A DNA stretch of 64,000 bases from Rheinheimera soli (GCF_021290985.1 NZ_JAJOYU010000013.1:62001-126000); one strand, 5' to 3'. Shown: positions 26,705-36,941, numbered from the stretch's first letter. The notes: generated by a model from the sequence alone, not told the origin. Numbers and translations are program-made.

Positions 26705-26830
26705 GCAGCCATTCATGGCGCTCACCCTCCCGGGCCAACGCTTCGCGTCGTTAAAAATTGCTCCGGGTAATTTTTTATGTACAGGATGTAGGGTACGTCG
26801 GAAATGCAGGAGCACAATTTTCGACGTTAG
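26705..26830. repeat. Palindromic intergenic repeat-like element upstream of pepN
   Basis: Two imperfect palindromes lie in tandem. AAAAATT (26753-26759) pairs with AATTTTT (26769-26775). CGTCG (26796-26800) with AAAT pairs with ATTT and CGACG (to 26826). The intervening TGTACAGGATGTAGGGTACG and the GC-rich CCCGGGCCAACGCTTCGCG look like dispersed palindromic elements seen in related genomes. This is from memory and needs a genome search. Confidence 0.45.
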
Positions 26831-26853
26831 CATTAACAAAAAGAGAGTTTGTG

Positions 26854-29436
26854 ATGAGCCAGGTATCCAGCCGTCAGGCAAAAAAACTAAGTGACTACAA
26901 AGCACCAGAATTTACTATTACCGACGTGGAGCTGAGTTTTGAGTTAACCCCTGAAGCGACGGTGCTGACTGCTGTTTATCAGGTGGCATCAGCCAGTGAC
27001 AAAGCAGGGACTTTAATTCTGGATGGACAAGAACTGAAGTTGTTGTCTGTGTCATTAGATGGACAGGTACTAAATGCTGATTGTTATCAGGTTACTGCTG
27101 AGCAGTTGATCCTGCCTTGCATGCCAGCCAAAGCACAGCTCGAACTTAAAATTGAGTTAAATCCAAAAGCCAATACAGCGCTGGAAGGTTTGTATTTATC
27201 CAATGGTGCCTATTGCACTCAGTGTGAAGCGGAGGGCTTTCGCCGCATCAGCTATTACCTCGACCGACCTGATGTATTAGCCCGTTTTACCACTCATATT
27301 ATTGCTGATGACAACACTTATCCGGCGCTACTGAGTAACGGCAATCTGGTCAGCTCAACTTTGTTGCCTGACGGTCGTCGGCATGTAACCTGGGTCGATC
27401 CGTTTCCAAAACCAAGTTATTTATTTGCTTTAGTCGCAGGGGATTTTGATTGCTTAAAAGGCAGTTACACCACGGGCTCTGGCCGCGAAGTAGCGCTGGA
27501 GTTTTATGTTGATAAAGGCAACAAAAACCGAGCGCAATTTGCGTTGGAATCGCTGCAGCGCGCTATGTTATGGGACGAGCAAACCTTTGGCCTGGAGTAC
27601 GATCTTGACATCTACATGGTGGTAGCAGTCGACTTCTTTAATATGGGCGCTATGGAAAACAAAGGCTTAAATGTCTTTAACAGCAAATATGTACTTGCCG
27701 ATCAGGCCTCAGCCACAGACACCGACTTTTTTAACATCGAATCTATTATTGGTCACGAGTATTTCCATAACTGGACAGGCAACAGAGTGACCTGCCGTGA
27801 CTGGTTTCAGCTGAGTTTAAAAGAAGGCTTAACGGTATTTCGGGATCAGCAGTTCAGTGCTGATATGGGCTCAGCTACCTTAAATCGTATTGATGCGGTG
27901 AAAACCATTCGCACAGCACAGTTTGCTGAAGATGCCGGTCCTATGGCCCATCCTATCCGGCCACAGCAAGTGTTGGAAATGAATAACTTCTATACAGTCA
28001 CAGTGTACGACAAAGGCGCAGAAGTCATTCGTATGCTGCATACCTTGTTGGGGCAGGACGGCTTCAGAAAGGGGATGGATTTATACTTTAAACGTCACGA
28101 CGGTCAGGCGGTCACCTGCGATGATTTTGTCAATGCGATGCAGGATGCGAATAAACGCGATTTAACGCTGTTCAGACGTTGGTATCAGCAATCCGGCACG
28201 CCTGAACTGAAAGTGCATAGCCAGTTTGATGCAAAAAAACGTGAATTTAAGCTTTTAATGCAACAGCATACGCCTGCCACCGCTGATCAGACCGATAAAG
28301 AGCCTCTGCTGCTGCCTGTTCGCGTTGAGTTGCTGGTGGAAGGGGTGAGTCTGCCTTATTTGCTGGAAATGACACAAGCGCAGCAGGAGTTTAGTTTTGC
28401 CGTTGGTCAAAAACCAGTGCCTGTGTTATTAGCCGACTTTTCTGCGCCGGTAAAATTACAGTATCAATACAGCATGGATGAGCTGCTACAGATTGCCCGT
28501 GATGCCAAAGATGGCGTCGCGCGTTGGGATGCGATACAGCAACTGTGGCAAATTCAGGTGAAAGCCGCTATTGAAGCAAAAAGCTCAGGAGCTGAGTATC
28601 AGCTGCCTGCTGCTTTGTTTGAGTTTTATCGACAGTTATTAATCAAACCTTTGGATGATTTAGCCTTTACTGCTGAATTACTCACTGTGCCAGCTTACGA
28701 TATGGTGGCGGAGCAGTTTGATGAAATACCAGTTCAGGATCTGGTGTGGGCGTTGCAAAGTTTTCAGCAGCAACTGGCGACTGAGCTGAAAGAGCAGTGG
28801 CAACTCTGTTATCAGTCGTTGCATTCAGAAGCCTACCAGTATCAACAGCAGCAGGTTGCAAAACGTGCTTTGCGTTCAGTCTGTTTGCATTATTTGGCTT
28901 TTGTTGAGGGTAAGGATGAATTATTACGTCAGCAATACAACAGCTCAGACAATATGACTGATCAGTTGGCTGTGCTGCGCGCCTGCCGCAGTGCCTCACA
29001 TCCGTTATTTACTGAATTGATGAGTGCCTTTGAGCAGCGTTGGAATAAAGACGTATTGGTGCTGGATAAATGGTTTAGCTTATCGGCGTCTTACCCGCAG
29101 GCATCCGTCTTTGCCACAGTGCAGCAACTGACAGCACATCCACAATTTAGCTGGCAGAACCCGAATAGAGTGCGTGCTGTATTTGGCGCTTTTTATCAGC
29201 AAAACCCAGCTATGTTTCACTCAGAGGATGGGCAGGGCTATCAGCTGTTGGCCGATGTGGTGCTGAAAATGGACGCTATTAATCCTCAGGTTGCATCGCG
29301 TTTAGTCACTCCACTGTTATCGTGGAAACGCTATCAAAGTTCGCGCCAGCTGCAGTTAAAGTCGGTGTTACAGACTATGCTGAGCAAAGAGTTGAGTAAC
29401 GATTTGTATGAGAAAGTGAGTAAGAGCTTAAGCTGA
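26854..29436 (+). CDS. pepN: Aminopeptidase N (M1 family)
   Basis: The ATG at 26854 follows AAGAGAG and gives 860 residues; longer in-frame starts upstream lie inside the repeat-like element. The substrate and zinc motifs are GAMENKGLNVFNS and HEYFHNWTGNRVTCRDWFQL, followed by LKEGLTVFRDQQFS, the PepN-specific version. The C-terminal DUF3458 domain is present. This cytosolic enzyme removes N-terminal residues in peptide turnover. DUF2835 follows one base after its stop, the usual order in this group. Confidence 0.95.
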   Translation: MSQVSSRQAKKLSDYKAPEFTITDVELSFELTPEATVLTAVYQVASASDKAGTLILDGQELKLLSVSLDGQVLNADCYQVTAEQLILPCMPAKAQLELKIELNPKANTALEGLYLSNGAYCTQCEAEGFRRISYYLDRPDVLARFTTHIIADDNTYPALLSNGNLVSSTLLPDGRRHVTWVDPFPKPSYLFALVAGDFDCLKGSYTTGSGREVALEFYVDKGNKNRAQFALESLQRAMLWDEQTFGLEYDLDIYMVVAVDFFNMGAMENKGLNVFNSKYVLADQASATDTDFFNIESIIGHEYFHNWTGNRVTCRDWFQLSLKEGLTVFRDQQFSADMGSATLNRIDAVKTIRTAQFAEDAGPMAHPIRPQQVLEMNNFYTVTVYDKGAEVIRMLHTLLGQDGFRKGMDLYFKRHDGQAVTCDDFVNAMQDANKRDLTLFRRWYQQSGTPELKVHSQFDAKKREFKLLMQQHTPATADQTDKEPLLLPVRVELLVEGVSLPYLLEMTQAQQEFSFAVGQKPVPVLLADFSAPVKLQYQYSMDELLQIARDAKDGVARWDAIQQLWQIQVKAAIEAKSSGAEYQLPAALFEFYRQLLIKPLDDLAFTAELLTVPAYDMVAEQFDEIPVQDLVWALQSFQQQLATELKEQWQLCYQSLHSEAYQYQQQQVAKRALRSVCLHYLAFVEGKDELLRQQYNSSDNMTDQLAVLRACRSASHPLFTELMSAFEQRWNKDVLVLDKWFSLSASYPQASVFATVQQLTAHPQFSWQNPNRVRAVFGAFYQQNPAMFHSEDGQGYQLLADVVLKMDAINPQVASRLVTPLLSWKRYQSSRQLQLKSVLQTMLSKELSNDLYEKVSKSLS

Positions 29437-29437
29437 T

Positions 29438-29659
29438 ATGCGACAGTATAAATTCAGACTGATGTTGGATGTGGATCAATGTCTGGCCTTTTATCAGGGC
29501 CTTTACACTGACGTAGTAGTGCAGGCCGAAAATGGCCAGACGGTGCAGCTGCCTTTGCGGCATTTCCGGCCTTACATCAGTCATGTCGGGGTGAATGCCC
29601 GTTTTGTATTAACCTTAACCGATCAGGGTAAGTTCAGCAGTTTAGAAAAAATAAATTAG
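29438..29659 (+). CDS. DUF2835 family small protein
   Basis: This 73-residue protein starts one base after pepN ends. The sequence YKFRLMLDVDQCLAFYQGLY, then LPLRHFRPYISHVGVNARF and LTLTDQGKF matches DUF2835, a small gammaproteobacterial family found beside pepN. The function is unknown. Confidence 0.88.
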   Translation: MRQYKFRLMLDVDQCLAFYQGLYTDVVVQAENGQTVQLPLRHFRPYISHVGVNARFVLTLTDQGKFSSLEKIN

Positions 29660-29961
29660 AGTTATTACTTAAAACGCTAACTTAAAACAAAACAGGCAAA
29701 ATCTGCCACTTTAGCTATTATTTTCATTCAGTTAGATGATCTTCACTCAACTGGTCAAACCGGATTGGGTGGAACTGGGGTGGTTTAGGCAGTGCAAAGG
29801 GAAAAAACTGAATAAAAATCAACAGATTTGACTGTTCGCAAGCCTTGCGCCACGATCAAAATGATGTAATGATTTCTTCGATACAAGCTGACCTCCGAGC
29901 AGTTGGTTGGCTCAAAATAAAAAATAACAAAATACCTGCAGGGACAGGGGGGAGATAACGA
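29660..29961. other. Intergenic promoter region of the DUF1302 cluster
   Basis: This 302-base gap holds no gene. GGGACAGGGGGGAG (29940-29953) is the ribosome site of the next gene. The AT-rich stretch 29660-29735 may hold a promoter. No clear operator was seen. Confidence 0.4.
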
Positions 29962-32112
29962 ATGAATACTAAGCCAGGTGCCTTCGTCAGAAGTACTTTA
30001 GCTCTGGGTGTTGCTTCTGCATTATTGGCCTTGTCGGCCACCAGTGCTCAGGCAGCCACCTTTGATTTCGGTGATGTAGAAGTTGTATTTGACTCTACAT
30101 TTTCTTATGGCGCCAGCTGGCGCGCAGAAGATCGTGATTGGGACACCATCAGTAAGGTCAACCATCCACGATTCGATTGGACAAATTACAGCGCATTTAG
30201 CAATCCAATTTACACAAGTTCGCAAATTTGGGCACAGCCAGGTGCGTATTCCAGTAATGGTGACGCTGGTAACCTGAATTATGATAAAGGAGATATGTTC
30301 TCCGAAGTGTTCCGCGGTACTCATGAGTTGTCTATCGCCAAGGGCGATTTTGGCTTTTTTGGCCGTTTCACTTATTTCTATGATTCAGCCTTAATGGATG
30401 ACGAGGGTGCTTACACTAACCCTCTTTCCTTGAACAAGGTTGATCCTTGTGCTGATGATGACGCCCGTGATTTAGCCTGCCGTGATATCCGTTTATTAGA
30501 TGCTTATGTCTATGGCAACTTTGCATTAAATGATGGCGCTAACCCATTATCAGTGCGCGTGGGTAACCAAGTGCTTAGCTGGGGTGAAAGTACCTTTATT
30601 CCTCACGGTATTAACATCACTCCAGTGGACGTGGGCGTGTTACGTAGTCCAGGTGCTGACTTAAAAGAAGCCTTTATTCCTGTAGGGATGGCATGGGCTT
30701 CTTTAGGTTTAACTGAAAACCTGACGGCAGAAGTGTTTTATCAATACGAGTGGAAAAATAGTTACCTGCCAGTGCCTGGTTCTTATTTCTCTACCAACGA
30801 TTTTGCTGGTGAAGGTGGTTACAACCAAAATATCCAGTTAGGTTTTGCGGGTAACCCGGATATCGACCTGGACTTCCTGGTGTCTGAGATGAACTTGTTG
30901 TCGCAGAATGCAGGGGCTTTACTTGGCGCATTGGCCAATCCGGCTGCACCAGCTTCAGCCAAAACAGCTGCTATAAACGCTATGCTGGCGTACTCCACAA
31001 AAGTTACGTTACGACCACAAGGCTCTGCAGGTGAAATTGAACCTGAAGACGGTGGTCAATACGGTCTTAAATTGGAATATTTCGCTTCAGAGCTGAATGA
31101 TACTGAATTTGCTGTGTACCATATGAACTACCATAGCCGTACTCCGTTGATTTCTGGTATAGCATCAAATTTTGGTACTAAAGATCCTGTTACAGGCGCT
31201 CCAGGATTAGACGGCGTAGTGCAGTCGTTAAGTTATCTGGCGGCGAACGTAGGTGGCATTACCAAAGAAAATATTGGCGAGATGGAAGTGTTTTCCAAGG
31301 GCCTTATCGAGTATCCGGAAGATATTAAGCTGTATGGTTTCAGTTTTAACACCACAGTAGGTGGGACTTCTGTTGCTGGTGAATTGTCCTACCGTCAGGA
31401 TGAGCCTTTGCAAATCGATGACGTGGAAATTCTGTACGCTGGTATGCCAGAGCAGTTAGCTAACGCAGGTTTGCGTGGTGAACTGGAAGGCATCAGTCAG
31501 ATAGGACGTTTTGACGGTAACAAAGTAGGACCAGGCGAATTTGCTCAGGGCTACATTCTGTCAGACACCACTCAGGCTCAAATCACAGTGACGCATTTGT
31601 TTGGTCCTATGTGGATCGCTGACAACTTCACTATGTTAGCTGAGGTTGGTGGTATCAAAATTAACGATATGCCGGATCAGTCGGTATTACGCTTAAATGG
31701 TCCAAATACAGACCGTAGTGGTGGTCCTTTACTCGGTACCATCAATGGTGGTCCGCTGGTCAATAAAGACGGTGTCCATACTGCATTATCCAATGGTGCT
31801 GAAACCAACCCGTTCCCAACTGCATCTGCCTGGGGTTACCGTTTATTAGCTAAAGCCGACTTCAACGACGTGTTTGCTGGTGTCAATATGTCGCATCGTG
31901 TGGTGTTTGCCCACGACGTGAATGGTATTACACCTGATCCACTGTTTATGTTCTCCAAAGACAAAAAGTCAGTGGGTTACACTGTAGCTTTTGATTATCT
32001 GAACCGCTGGTCTTCTGAGTTATCTTACAATGCCTTCTGGGGTGGTGTAGGTACTACCAACAATACAGCTGACCGTGATTTTGTATCTTTTAACATTAAA
32101 TACTCTATTTAA
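29962..32112 (+). CDS. DUF1302 outer-membrane-type protein
   Basis: This 716-residue protein has a signal peptide (1-31, ending SAQA). DUF1302 features include VEVVFDSTFSYGASWRAEDR, SVRVGNQVLSWGESTFIPHG and LGLTENLTAEVFYQYEW. A C-terminus ending in alternating aromatic beta-like strands (FDYLNRWSSELSYNAFWGG to FVSFNIKYSI) suggests an outer membrane beta-barrel. It begins a conserved four-gene module with DUF1329, a YCF48-like protein and an MMPL permease. The module is found in many Gammaproteobacteria and has been associated with handling of hydrophobic compounds. The substrate here is unknown. Confidence 0.85.
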   Translation: MNTKPGAFVRSTLALGVASALLALSATSAQAATFDFGDVEVVFDSTFSYGASWRAEDRDWDTISKVNHPRFDWTNYSAFSNPIYTSSQIWAQPGAYSSNGDAGNLNYDKGDMFSEVFRGTHELSIAKGDFGFFGRFTYFYDSALMDDEGAYTNPLSLNKVDPCADDDARDLACRDIRLLDAYVYGNFALNDGANPLSVRVGNQVLSWGESTFIPHGINITPVDVGVLRSPGADLKEAFIPVGMAWASLGLTENLTAEVFYQYEWKNSYLPVPGSYFSTNDFAGEGGYNQNIQLGFAGNPDIDLDFLVSEMNLLSQNAGALLGALANPAAPASAKTAAINAMLAYSTKVTLRPQGSAGEIEPEDGGQYGLKLEYFASELNDTEFAVYHMNYHSRTPLISGIASNFGTKDPVTGAPGLDGVVQSLSYLAANVGGITKENIGEMEVFSKGLIEYPEDIKLYGFSFNTTVGGTSVAGELSYRQDEPLQIDDVEILYAGMPEQLANAGLRGELEGISQIGRFDGNKVGPGEFAQGYILSDTTQAQITVTHLFGPMWIADNFTMLAEVGGIKINDMPDQSVLRLNGPNTDRSGGPLLGTINGGPLVNKDGVHTALSNGAETNPFPTASAWGYRLLAKADFNDVFAGVNMSHRVVFAHDVNGITPDPLFMFSKDKKSVGYTVAFDYLNRWSSELSYNAFWGGVGTTNNTADRDFVSFNIKYSI

Positions 32113-32132
32113 GGGACGAGGCGAGAACCATT

Positions 32133-33494
32133 ATGAAAAAACTCACCCTGATTGCATCTACTATTGCGCTAGTCGTTAGCTGTGGTGCTATTGCGAAGTT
32201 AACTCCGGATCAGGTCGCTCGTTTGGGTGCTGATTTAACGCCGCTGGGCGCGGAAAAAGCAGGTAATGCAGATGGCAGTATTCCGGCATGGGAAGGTGGT
32301 ATCACTGCTGCTCCTGCTGGTTATAAACCAGGTGATCACCACCCGGATCCATTTGCTGGCGATAAAGTACTGTTCACTATTGATAAATCAAACCTGGCTC
32401 AATACAAAAACATGTTAAGCCCAGGTCAGATTAAACTGTTTGAAGCCTACCCAGACAGTTACAAAATGAATGTATACCAAAGCCGCCGTACTGCGTCTTA
32501 CCCACAGTATGTGTATGATGCAACAAAGAAAATTGCAGCAAACGCAGAGCTGGTTGAAGGTGGTAACGGTATTATTAATGCAGCCATTGGTATTCCTTTC
32601 CCAATTCCTGCTAACGGTTTGGAAGCCATCTGGAACCATATTTTACGTTTCCGTGGTGTAGCAGCCAGCCGTAACGGTGGTCAGGTTGCACCTACTGCTT
32701 CAGGTGACTACGTCACTATCGGCTTTGATGAACAAATTATGTTCAAATACTCAGCGCCGGATGCCACAGTAGAGGCTCTGGAAAAAGAAAATATCCTGTT
32801 CCGTTTCAAGCAAGCTGTAACCACTCCAGCTCGTCTGGCCGGTACTGCATTGTTGGTTCATGAGACTATGGACCAGGTAAAAACTCCTCGTCAGGCCTGG
32901 ACTTATAACACAGGACAACGCCGGGTTCGTCGTGCGCCAAACGTGGCTTATGATGCACCAGGTACAGCCTCTGATGGTTTGCGTACTACAGATGACTTCG
33001 ATATGTTCAACGGTTCACCAAACCGTTACGATTGGAAGTTAGTGGGTAAACAAGAGCTGTTTATCCCTTACAACAGCTACAAACTGCATAGCAAAGACGT
33101 GAAGTATGCGGATCTGGTAAAACCAGGCCACATCAATCCGGAATACGTGCGCTGGGAAAAACACCGTGTTTGGGTCGTTGAAGCTAACCTGAAAAGCGGT
33201 ACCAGCCATGTCTATGGTAAACGTGTATTCTTTATCGACGAAGACAGCTGGCAAGTACATGTAGCCGATCTGTATGACAACAGAGGCGAGTTATACCGTG
33301 TTGCCGTGGCTCATGGTCTGAACTACTACGAAGTACCAACCCACTGGAGTACTTTGGAAGTTTTCCATGATCTGAATACCCGTCGTTATATTGCGATTGG
33401 TTTAGACAACGAAGACAAGATGTATGACTTCTCTGTGCCGTTAACAGATAATGACTTTACTCCAGCGGCTCTGCGCCGTGAAGGTACCCGTTAA
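32133..33494 (+). CDS. DUF1329 periplasmic protein (LolB-like fold family)
   Basis: This 453-residue protein has a signal peptide (1-21). DUF1329 markers are LTPLGAEKAGNADGSIPAWE and GGI, then YDAPGTASDGLRTTDDFDMF and GSPNRYDWKLVGKQELFIPY. DUF1329 is related to the lipoprotein-carrier LolA/LolB fold, so it may ferry a hydrophobic ligand or lipid. It is 20 bases from DUF1302 and followed by a strong terminator, so the downstream two genes are only partly linked. Confidence 0.85.
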   Translation: MKKLTLIASTIALVVSCGAIAKLTPDQVARLGADLTPLGAEKAGNADGSIPAWEGGITAAPAGYKPGDHHPDPFAGDKVLFTIDKSNLAQYKNMLSPGQIKLFEAYPDSYKMNVYQSRRTASYPQYVYDATKKIAANAELVEGGNGIINAAIGIPFPIPANGLEAIWNHILRFRGVAASRNGGQVAPTASGDYVTIGFDEQIMFKYSAPDATVEALEKENILFRFKQAVTTPARLAGTALLVHETMDQVKTPRQAWTYNTGQRRVRRAPNVAYDAPGTASDGLRTTDDFDMFNGSPNRYDWKLVGKQELFIPYNSYKLHSKDVKYADLVKPGHINPEYVRWEKHRVWVVEANLKSGTSHVYGKRVFFIDEDSWQVHVADLYDNRGELYRVAVAHGLNYYEVPTHWSTLEVFHDLNTRRYIAIGLDNEDKMYDFSVPLTDNDFTPAALRREGTR

Positions 33495-33511
33495 TCTGTA
33501 AGCAAGTAGTT

Positions 33512-33546
33512 AAACGGTTGGCTTGATGCCAACCGTTTTTGTTTTT
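33512..33546 (+). terminator. Terminator after DUF1329 gene
   Basis: AAACGGTTGGC (33512-33522) pairs with GCCAACCGTTT (33528-33538), followed by TTGTTTTT. It probably lowers rather than stops expression of the next two genes. Confidence 0.88.
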
Positions 33547-33559
33547 AAATTGATGCTGA

Positions 33560-34597
33560 GTGAAAACTCTAATGATGGTTAAACTTTTATCCTCTGTTGC
33601 GGCTTTGCTGCTGACAACCCCAATTCACGCTGAGTCTGCAGTGGCGCCAACGCCATCTTATATGATGCCTTTGGCAGAAAAATCTGTGCTGACTGATTTA
33701 ATCCGCGTTAACGATGAGCTTTATGTTGCAGTAGGCGATCGTGGTCATCTGCTGCTCAGTAAAGACAGCACCCACTGGACACAAATTCAGACGCCAGTGC
33801 AAAGCTTGTTTACCTCAGTGTATTTTTCTGATGACAAGCACGGCTGGGCAGTGGGGCACGACGCCACTATTATTGCTACCCAAGATGGTGGTCAAAGCTG
33901 GCAGTTGCAGCAATTTAAGCCAGAAACAGACAAACCTCTGTTTGATATTTTATTTGCTGATGCCAGCAATGGCATAGCTCTCGGTGCTTATGGCATGTTT
34001 TACCGCACCACAGACGGCGGTAAAACCTGGTCGGATGAATTTCATCTGGAATTGGTGGGCGCTGAAGATCAGGAGTATTTAAAAGAGCTGCAGGAAACAG
34101 ACCCTGATGCTTATTTGGATGAACGTGCATCAGTATTGCCACATTTTAATCGCATTTATCAGCACAACAATGTGCTGTATCTGATTGGCGAAGCAGGCTT
34201 TTTTGCCACCAGCGCAGATTTTGGCAAAAGCTGGACCCGTCATCCGGAGTTTTATAATGGTTCTTTGTTTGGCTTAGCTATGACGGCAAAAAATACCCTG
34301 ATAGCAGCTGGTTTACGTGGCAATGTGTTCAGAAGCACTGACTTGGGCCAAAACTGGCAAGAAGTGCAACATAACCAAACCGCCACATTAAACAGTGTGC
34401 TGACTGATGCCGCAGACCATGTGTATTTGACGGGTAATGCCGGTACTTTGCTGGTCAGTCGCGACGATGGTGTCAGTTTTGAGCCTTTAAAGACAGAAGA
34501 CAGTAAAGCCATTTTAAATGCCGTTGCAGTCAAGGAACAGCTGGTGTTAGTCACCGAAGCTGGAATTAGAACCTTAGCAATTAAGAAGCCGGAATAA
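33560..34597 (+). CDS. YCF48/BNR-repeat periplasmic protein
   Basis: This 345-residue protein has a signal peptide ending near IHAES. Photosystem II assembly-like (YCF48) repeats are visible as GHDATIIATQDGGQSWQLQQ, YRTTDGGKTWSDEFH, SADFGKSWTRHPEF and RSTDLGQNWQEVQHN, predicting a seven-bladed propeller. The start is uncertain: GTG at 33560 or ATG at 33572/33575. It is one base ahead of the MMPL permease, so it is likely a periplasmic partner. Confidence 0.82.
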   Translation: MKTLMMVKLLSSVAALLLTTPIHAESAVAPTPSYMMPLAEKSVLTDLIRVNDELYVAVGDRGHLLLSKDSTHWTQIQTPVQSLFTSVYFSDDKHGWAVGHDATIIATQDGGQSWQLQQFKPETDKPLFDILFADASNGIALGAYGMFYRTTDGGKTWSDEFHLELVGAEDQEYLKELQETDPDAYLDERASVLPHFNRIYQHNNVLYLIGEAGFFATSADFGKSWTRHPEFYNGSLFGLAMTAKNTLIAAGLRGNVFRSTDLGQNWQEVQHNQTATLNSVLTDAADHVYLTGNAGTLLVSRDDGVSFEPLKTEDSKAILNAVAVKEQLVLVTEAGIRTLAIKKPE

Positions 34598-34598
34598 C

Positions 34599-36917
34599 AT
34601 GAGTCTGAATCGAATTGTAACCAGTTGCGAGACGGTATTATTCCGCCATCGTATGGCTGTCATCGTACTTTTTGTACTCGCCACTTTGTTTTTATTATTT
34701 AAAGCCACACAGATTAAACTGGATGCGGCTTTTACCAAAAATATCCCGCTGCAACACGAATATATGCAGACTTATATGCAACACGCCAAAGATTTTGGCG
34801 GTGCAAATAATATTCTGGTGTCAGTCTGTGATGCCAAAGGCGATATTTTTAATCCGGATTTTTTTGCATCTTTTAAAAAAATCCATGATCAAATTTATTA
34901 CCTGCCAGGAGTAGACCGTAGTCTGGTCAAATCTCTGTACAGCCCCAGCACACGTTTTGTTGAAGTTGTTGAAGATGGTTTTGCCGGTGGCCCTGTTATT
35001 CCTGCGGAATTTGCGCCTACAGCAGAAGGCTTGGCAGTGGTCAAATCCAACGTCGAAAAAGCAGGTATTGTTGGTCGTATGGTGGCGGACGATTTCAGCT
35101 GCGCTATGGTCACAGCACAACTGTTAGAAGTAGACCCTGATACCCAGCAGAAACTCGATACCATCAAATTTGCTGCAGAGCTTGAACAGCAAGTGCGAGC
35201 TCAGTACCAGAATGAAAACCTGACCGTACATATCATAGGTTTTGCCAAAATGGTGGGTGATGTGGCAGACGGCGCCAAAGGTGTATTGGCCTTTTTTGCT
35301 GTAGCTATCGTCATTACCGCCATTATGGTGTATCTGTTCAGCGGCTCTGTGATGCTGACCTTATTGCCAATTGCCTGTTCGTTAATTGCCGTGATCTGGC
35401 AAATGGGTACGCTGACGGTGTTGGGTTTTGGCATTGATCCTATGTCGATACTGGTGCCATTTCTGGTGTTTGCGATAGGTGTTAGTCATGGCGTGCAGAT
35501 GATCAATGCTACAGGTAAAAACGTGGCTTTGGGTATGGATGCAAAAACTGCAGCCCAGGCCAGTTTCCGTAAGCTGTTGATCCCAGGCGGTATTGCTCTT
35601 TTATCCGACACTGTCGGTTTTTTAACCCTGTTGATTATTGAAATAGGTGTGATTCGTGAATTGGCCATCACGGCAAGCTTAGGTGTGGGTATTATTATCC
35701 TGACCAACCTTATTTTATTGCCTGTACTGATGTCCTATGTGAAATTCAGCGACAAGTACAAGCAAAAAGTACAGACCCCTCATCCACGTATTGAGAAGTT
35801 CTGGTACAACTTATCTGCTTTTGCTACCCCTAAATATGCGGTGGTGATTTTATTAGCAACAGCAGCGTTGTTTGTTTTGGGCTGGCAGCAAAGTAGTTAT
35901 CTGAAAATTGGCGATTTGCACCCTGGTGCTCCGGCCTTGCATGAAGATTCTGTCTACAATCAGGATACCTTCCTGATCACTGACCGTTATGCCATTTCTG
36001 TGGACTACATTAATGTGATGGTAGAAACACCGGCCAACGGCTGTACTTTCCACGATGTGATGAACCGGGTTGACCAGTTCCAATGGCAAATGGAAAACGT
36101 ACCAGGGGTGCAGTCTGCGGTGTCACTGGCGTCCGTATCCAAAACCATTAATGCGGCCTTTAATGAAGGCAATGTGAAATGGAAAGTGTTGCCACGCACC
36201 ACCGAAAGCTTAGTGCAGTCTTCCAGCAGGGTAGAAACCAGCACAGGTTTACTGAACAGTGATTGTTCTGTGATGCCGGTGATCTTGTTCTTAAACGACC
36301 ATAAAGCCGAAACCATTGAAACTGTGGTAGCAGCAGCGAAAAAAGCAGGCGCCGAGCTGAGCACAGATGAAGTGAAGTTTAAGTTAGCTTCTGGCCCTGT
36401 CGGTGTAATGGCAGCCACTAACGAAGCGGTCGATGCAGCTCAGACCCCTATGATGTGGTATGTCTATGGTGCAGTGATAGTGTTGTGTTTAATTAGTTTC
36501 CGTTCTGTAAAAGCCACAGTCGCAGTCATAGTGCCGCTTTATGTGGTGTCTGTATTGGCTACCGCGCTGATGACTAAACTGGAAATAGGTTTAACAGTGT
36601 CTACCTTACCTGTTATCGCGCTTGGCGTAGGTATAGGGGTCGACTACGGTATTTATATCCTGTCGAACATGACGCAATTGCTGCGTGATGGCACACCACT
36701 GCGTCAGGCGTATTTCACGGCGTTAAAAGAGACGGGTAGTGCAGTGTTGTTTACCGGTATTACCTTAGCCATCGGCGTCAGCACCTGGGTATTTTCAGCG
36801 CTGAAATTCCAGGTGGATATGGGCATATTGCTGACCTTTATGTTTTTAGTGAATATGTTAGGTGCAATTTTGGTGTTACCAGCCCTTGCAGCCTTTTTCT
36901 GGCGAAAAAATAACTAG
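34599..36917 (+). CDS. MMPL/RND-family permease
   Basis: This 772-residue protein has about 12 membrane helices in two halves, each with a large periplasmic loop (about 45-225 and 430-620). RND/SSD marks include GIDPMSILVPFLVFAIGVSH and GVGIGVDYGIYILSNMTQLL. Proton-driven export of lipids or hydrophobic compounds is typical of the family. In this module it presumably works with the DUF1302 barrel and DUF1329. Coupling to the YCF48 gene is tight. A terminator follows. Confidence 0.88.
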   Translation: MSLNRIVTSCETVLFRHRMAVIVLFVLATLFLLFKATQIKLDAAFTKNIPLQHEYMQTYMQHAKDFGGANNILVSVCDAKGDIFNPDFFASFKKIHDQIYYLPGVDRSLVKSLYSPSTRFVEVVEDGFAGGPVIPAEFAPTAEGLAVVKSNVEKAGIVGRMVADDFSCAMVTAQLLEVDPDTQQKLDTIKFAAELEQQVRAQYQNENLTVHIIGFAKMVGDVADGAKGVLAFFAVAIVITAIMVYLFSGSVMLTLLPIACSLIAVIWQMGTLTVLGFGIDPMSILVPFLVFAIGVSHGVQMINATGKNVALGMDAKTAAQASFRKLLIPGGIALLSDTVGFLTLLIIEIGVIRELAITASLGVGIIILTNLILLPVLMSYVKFSDKYKQKVQTPHPRIEKFWYNLSAFATPKYAVVILLATAALFVLGWQQSSYLKIGDLHPGAPALHEDSVYNQDTFLITDRYAISVDYINVMVETPANGCTFHDVMNRVDQFQWQMENVPGVQSAVSLASVSKTINAAFNEGNVKWKVLPRTTESLVQSSSRVETSTGLLNSDCSVMPVILFLNDHKAETIETVVAAAKKAGAELSTDEVKFKLASGPVGVMAATNEAVDAAQTPMMWYVYGAVIVLCLISFRSVKATVAVIVPLYVVSVLATALMTKLEIGLTVSTLPVIALGVGIGVDYGIYILSNMTQLLRDGTPLRQAYFTALKETGSAVLFTGITLAIGVSTWVFSALKFQVDMGILLTFMFLVNMLGAILVLPALAAFFWRKNN

Positions 36918-36941
36918 TCACAAAACTGCATGTTTAAACAT

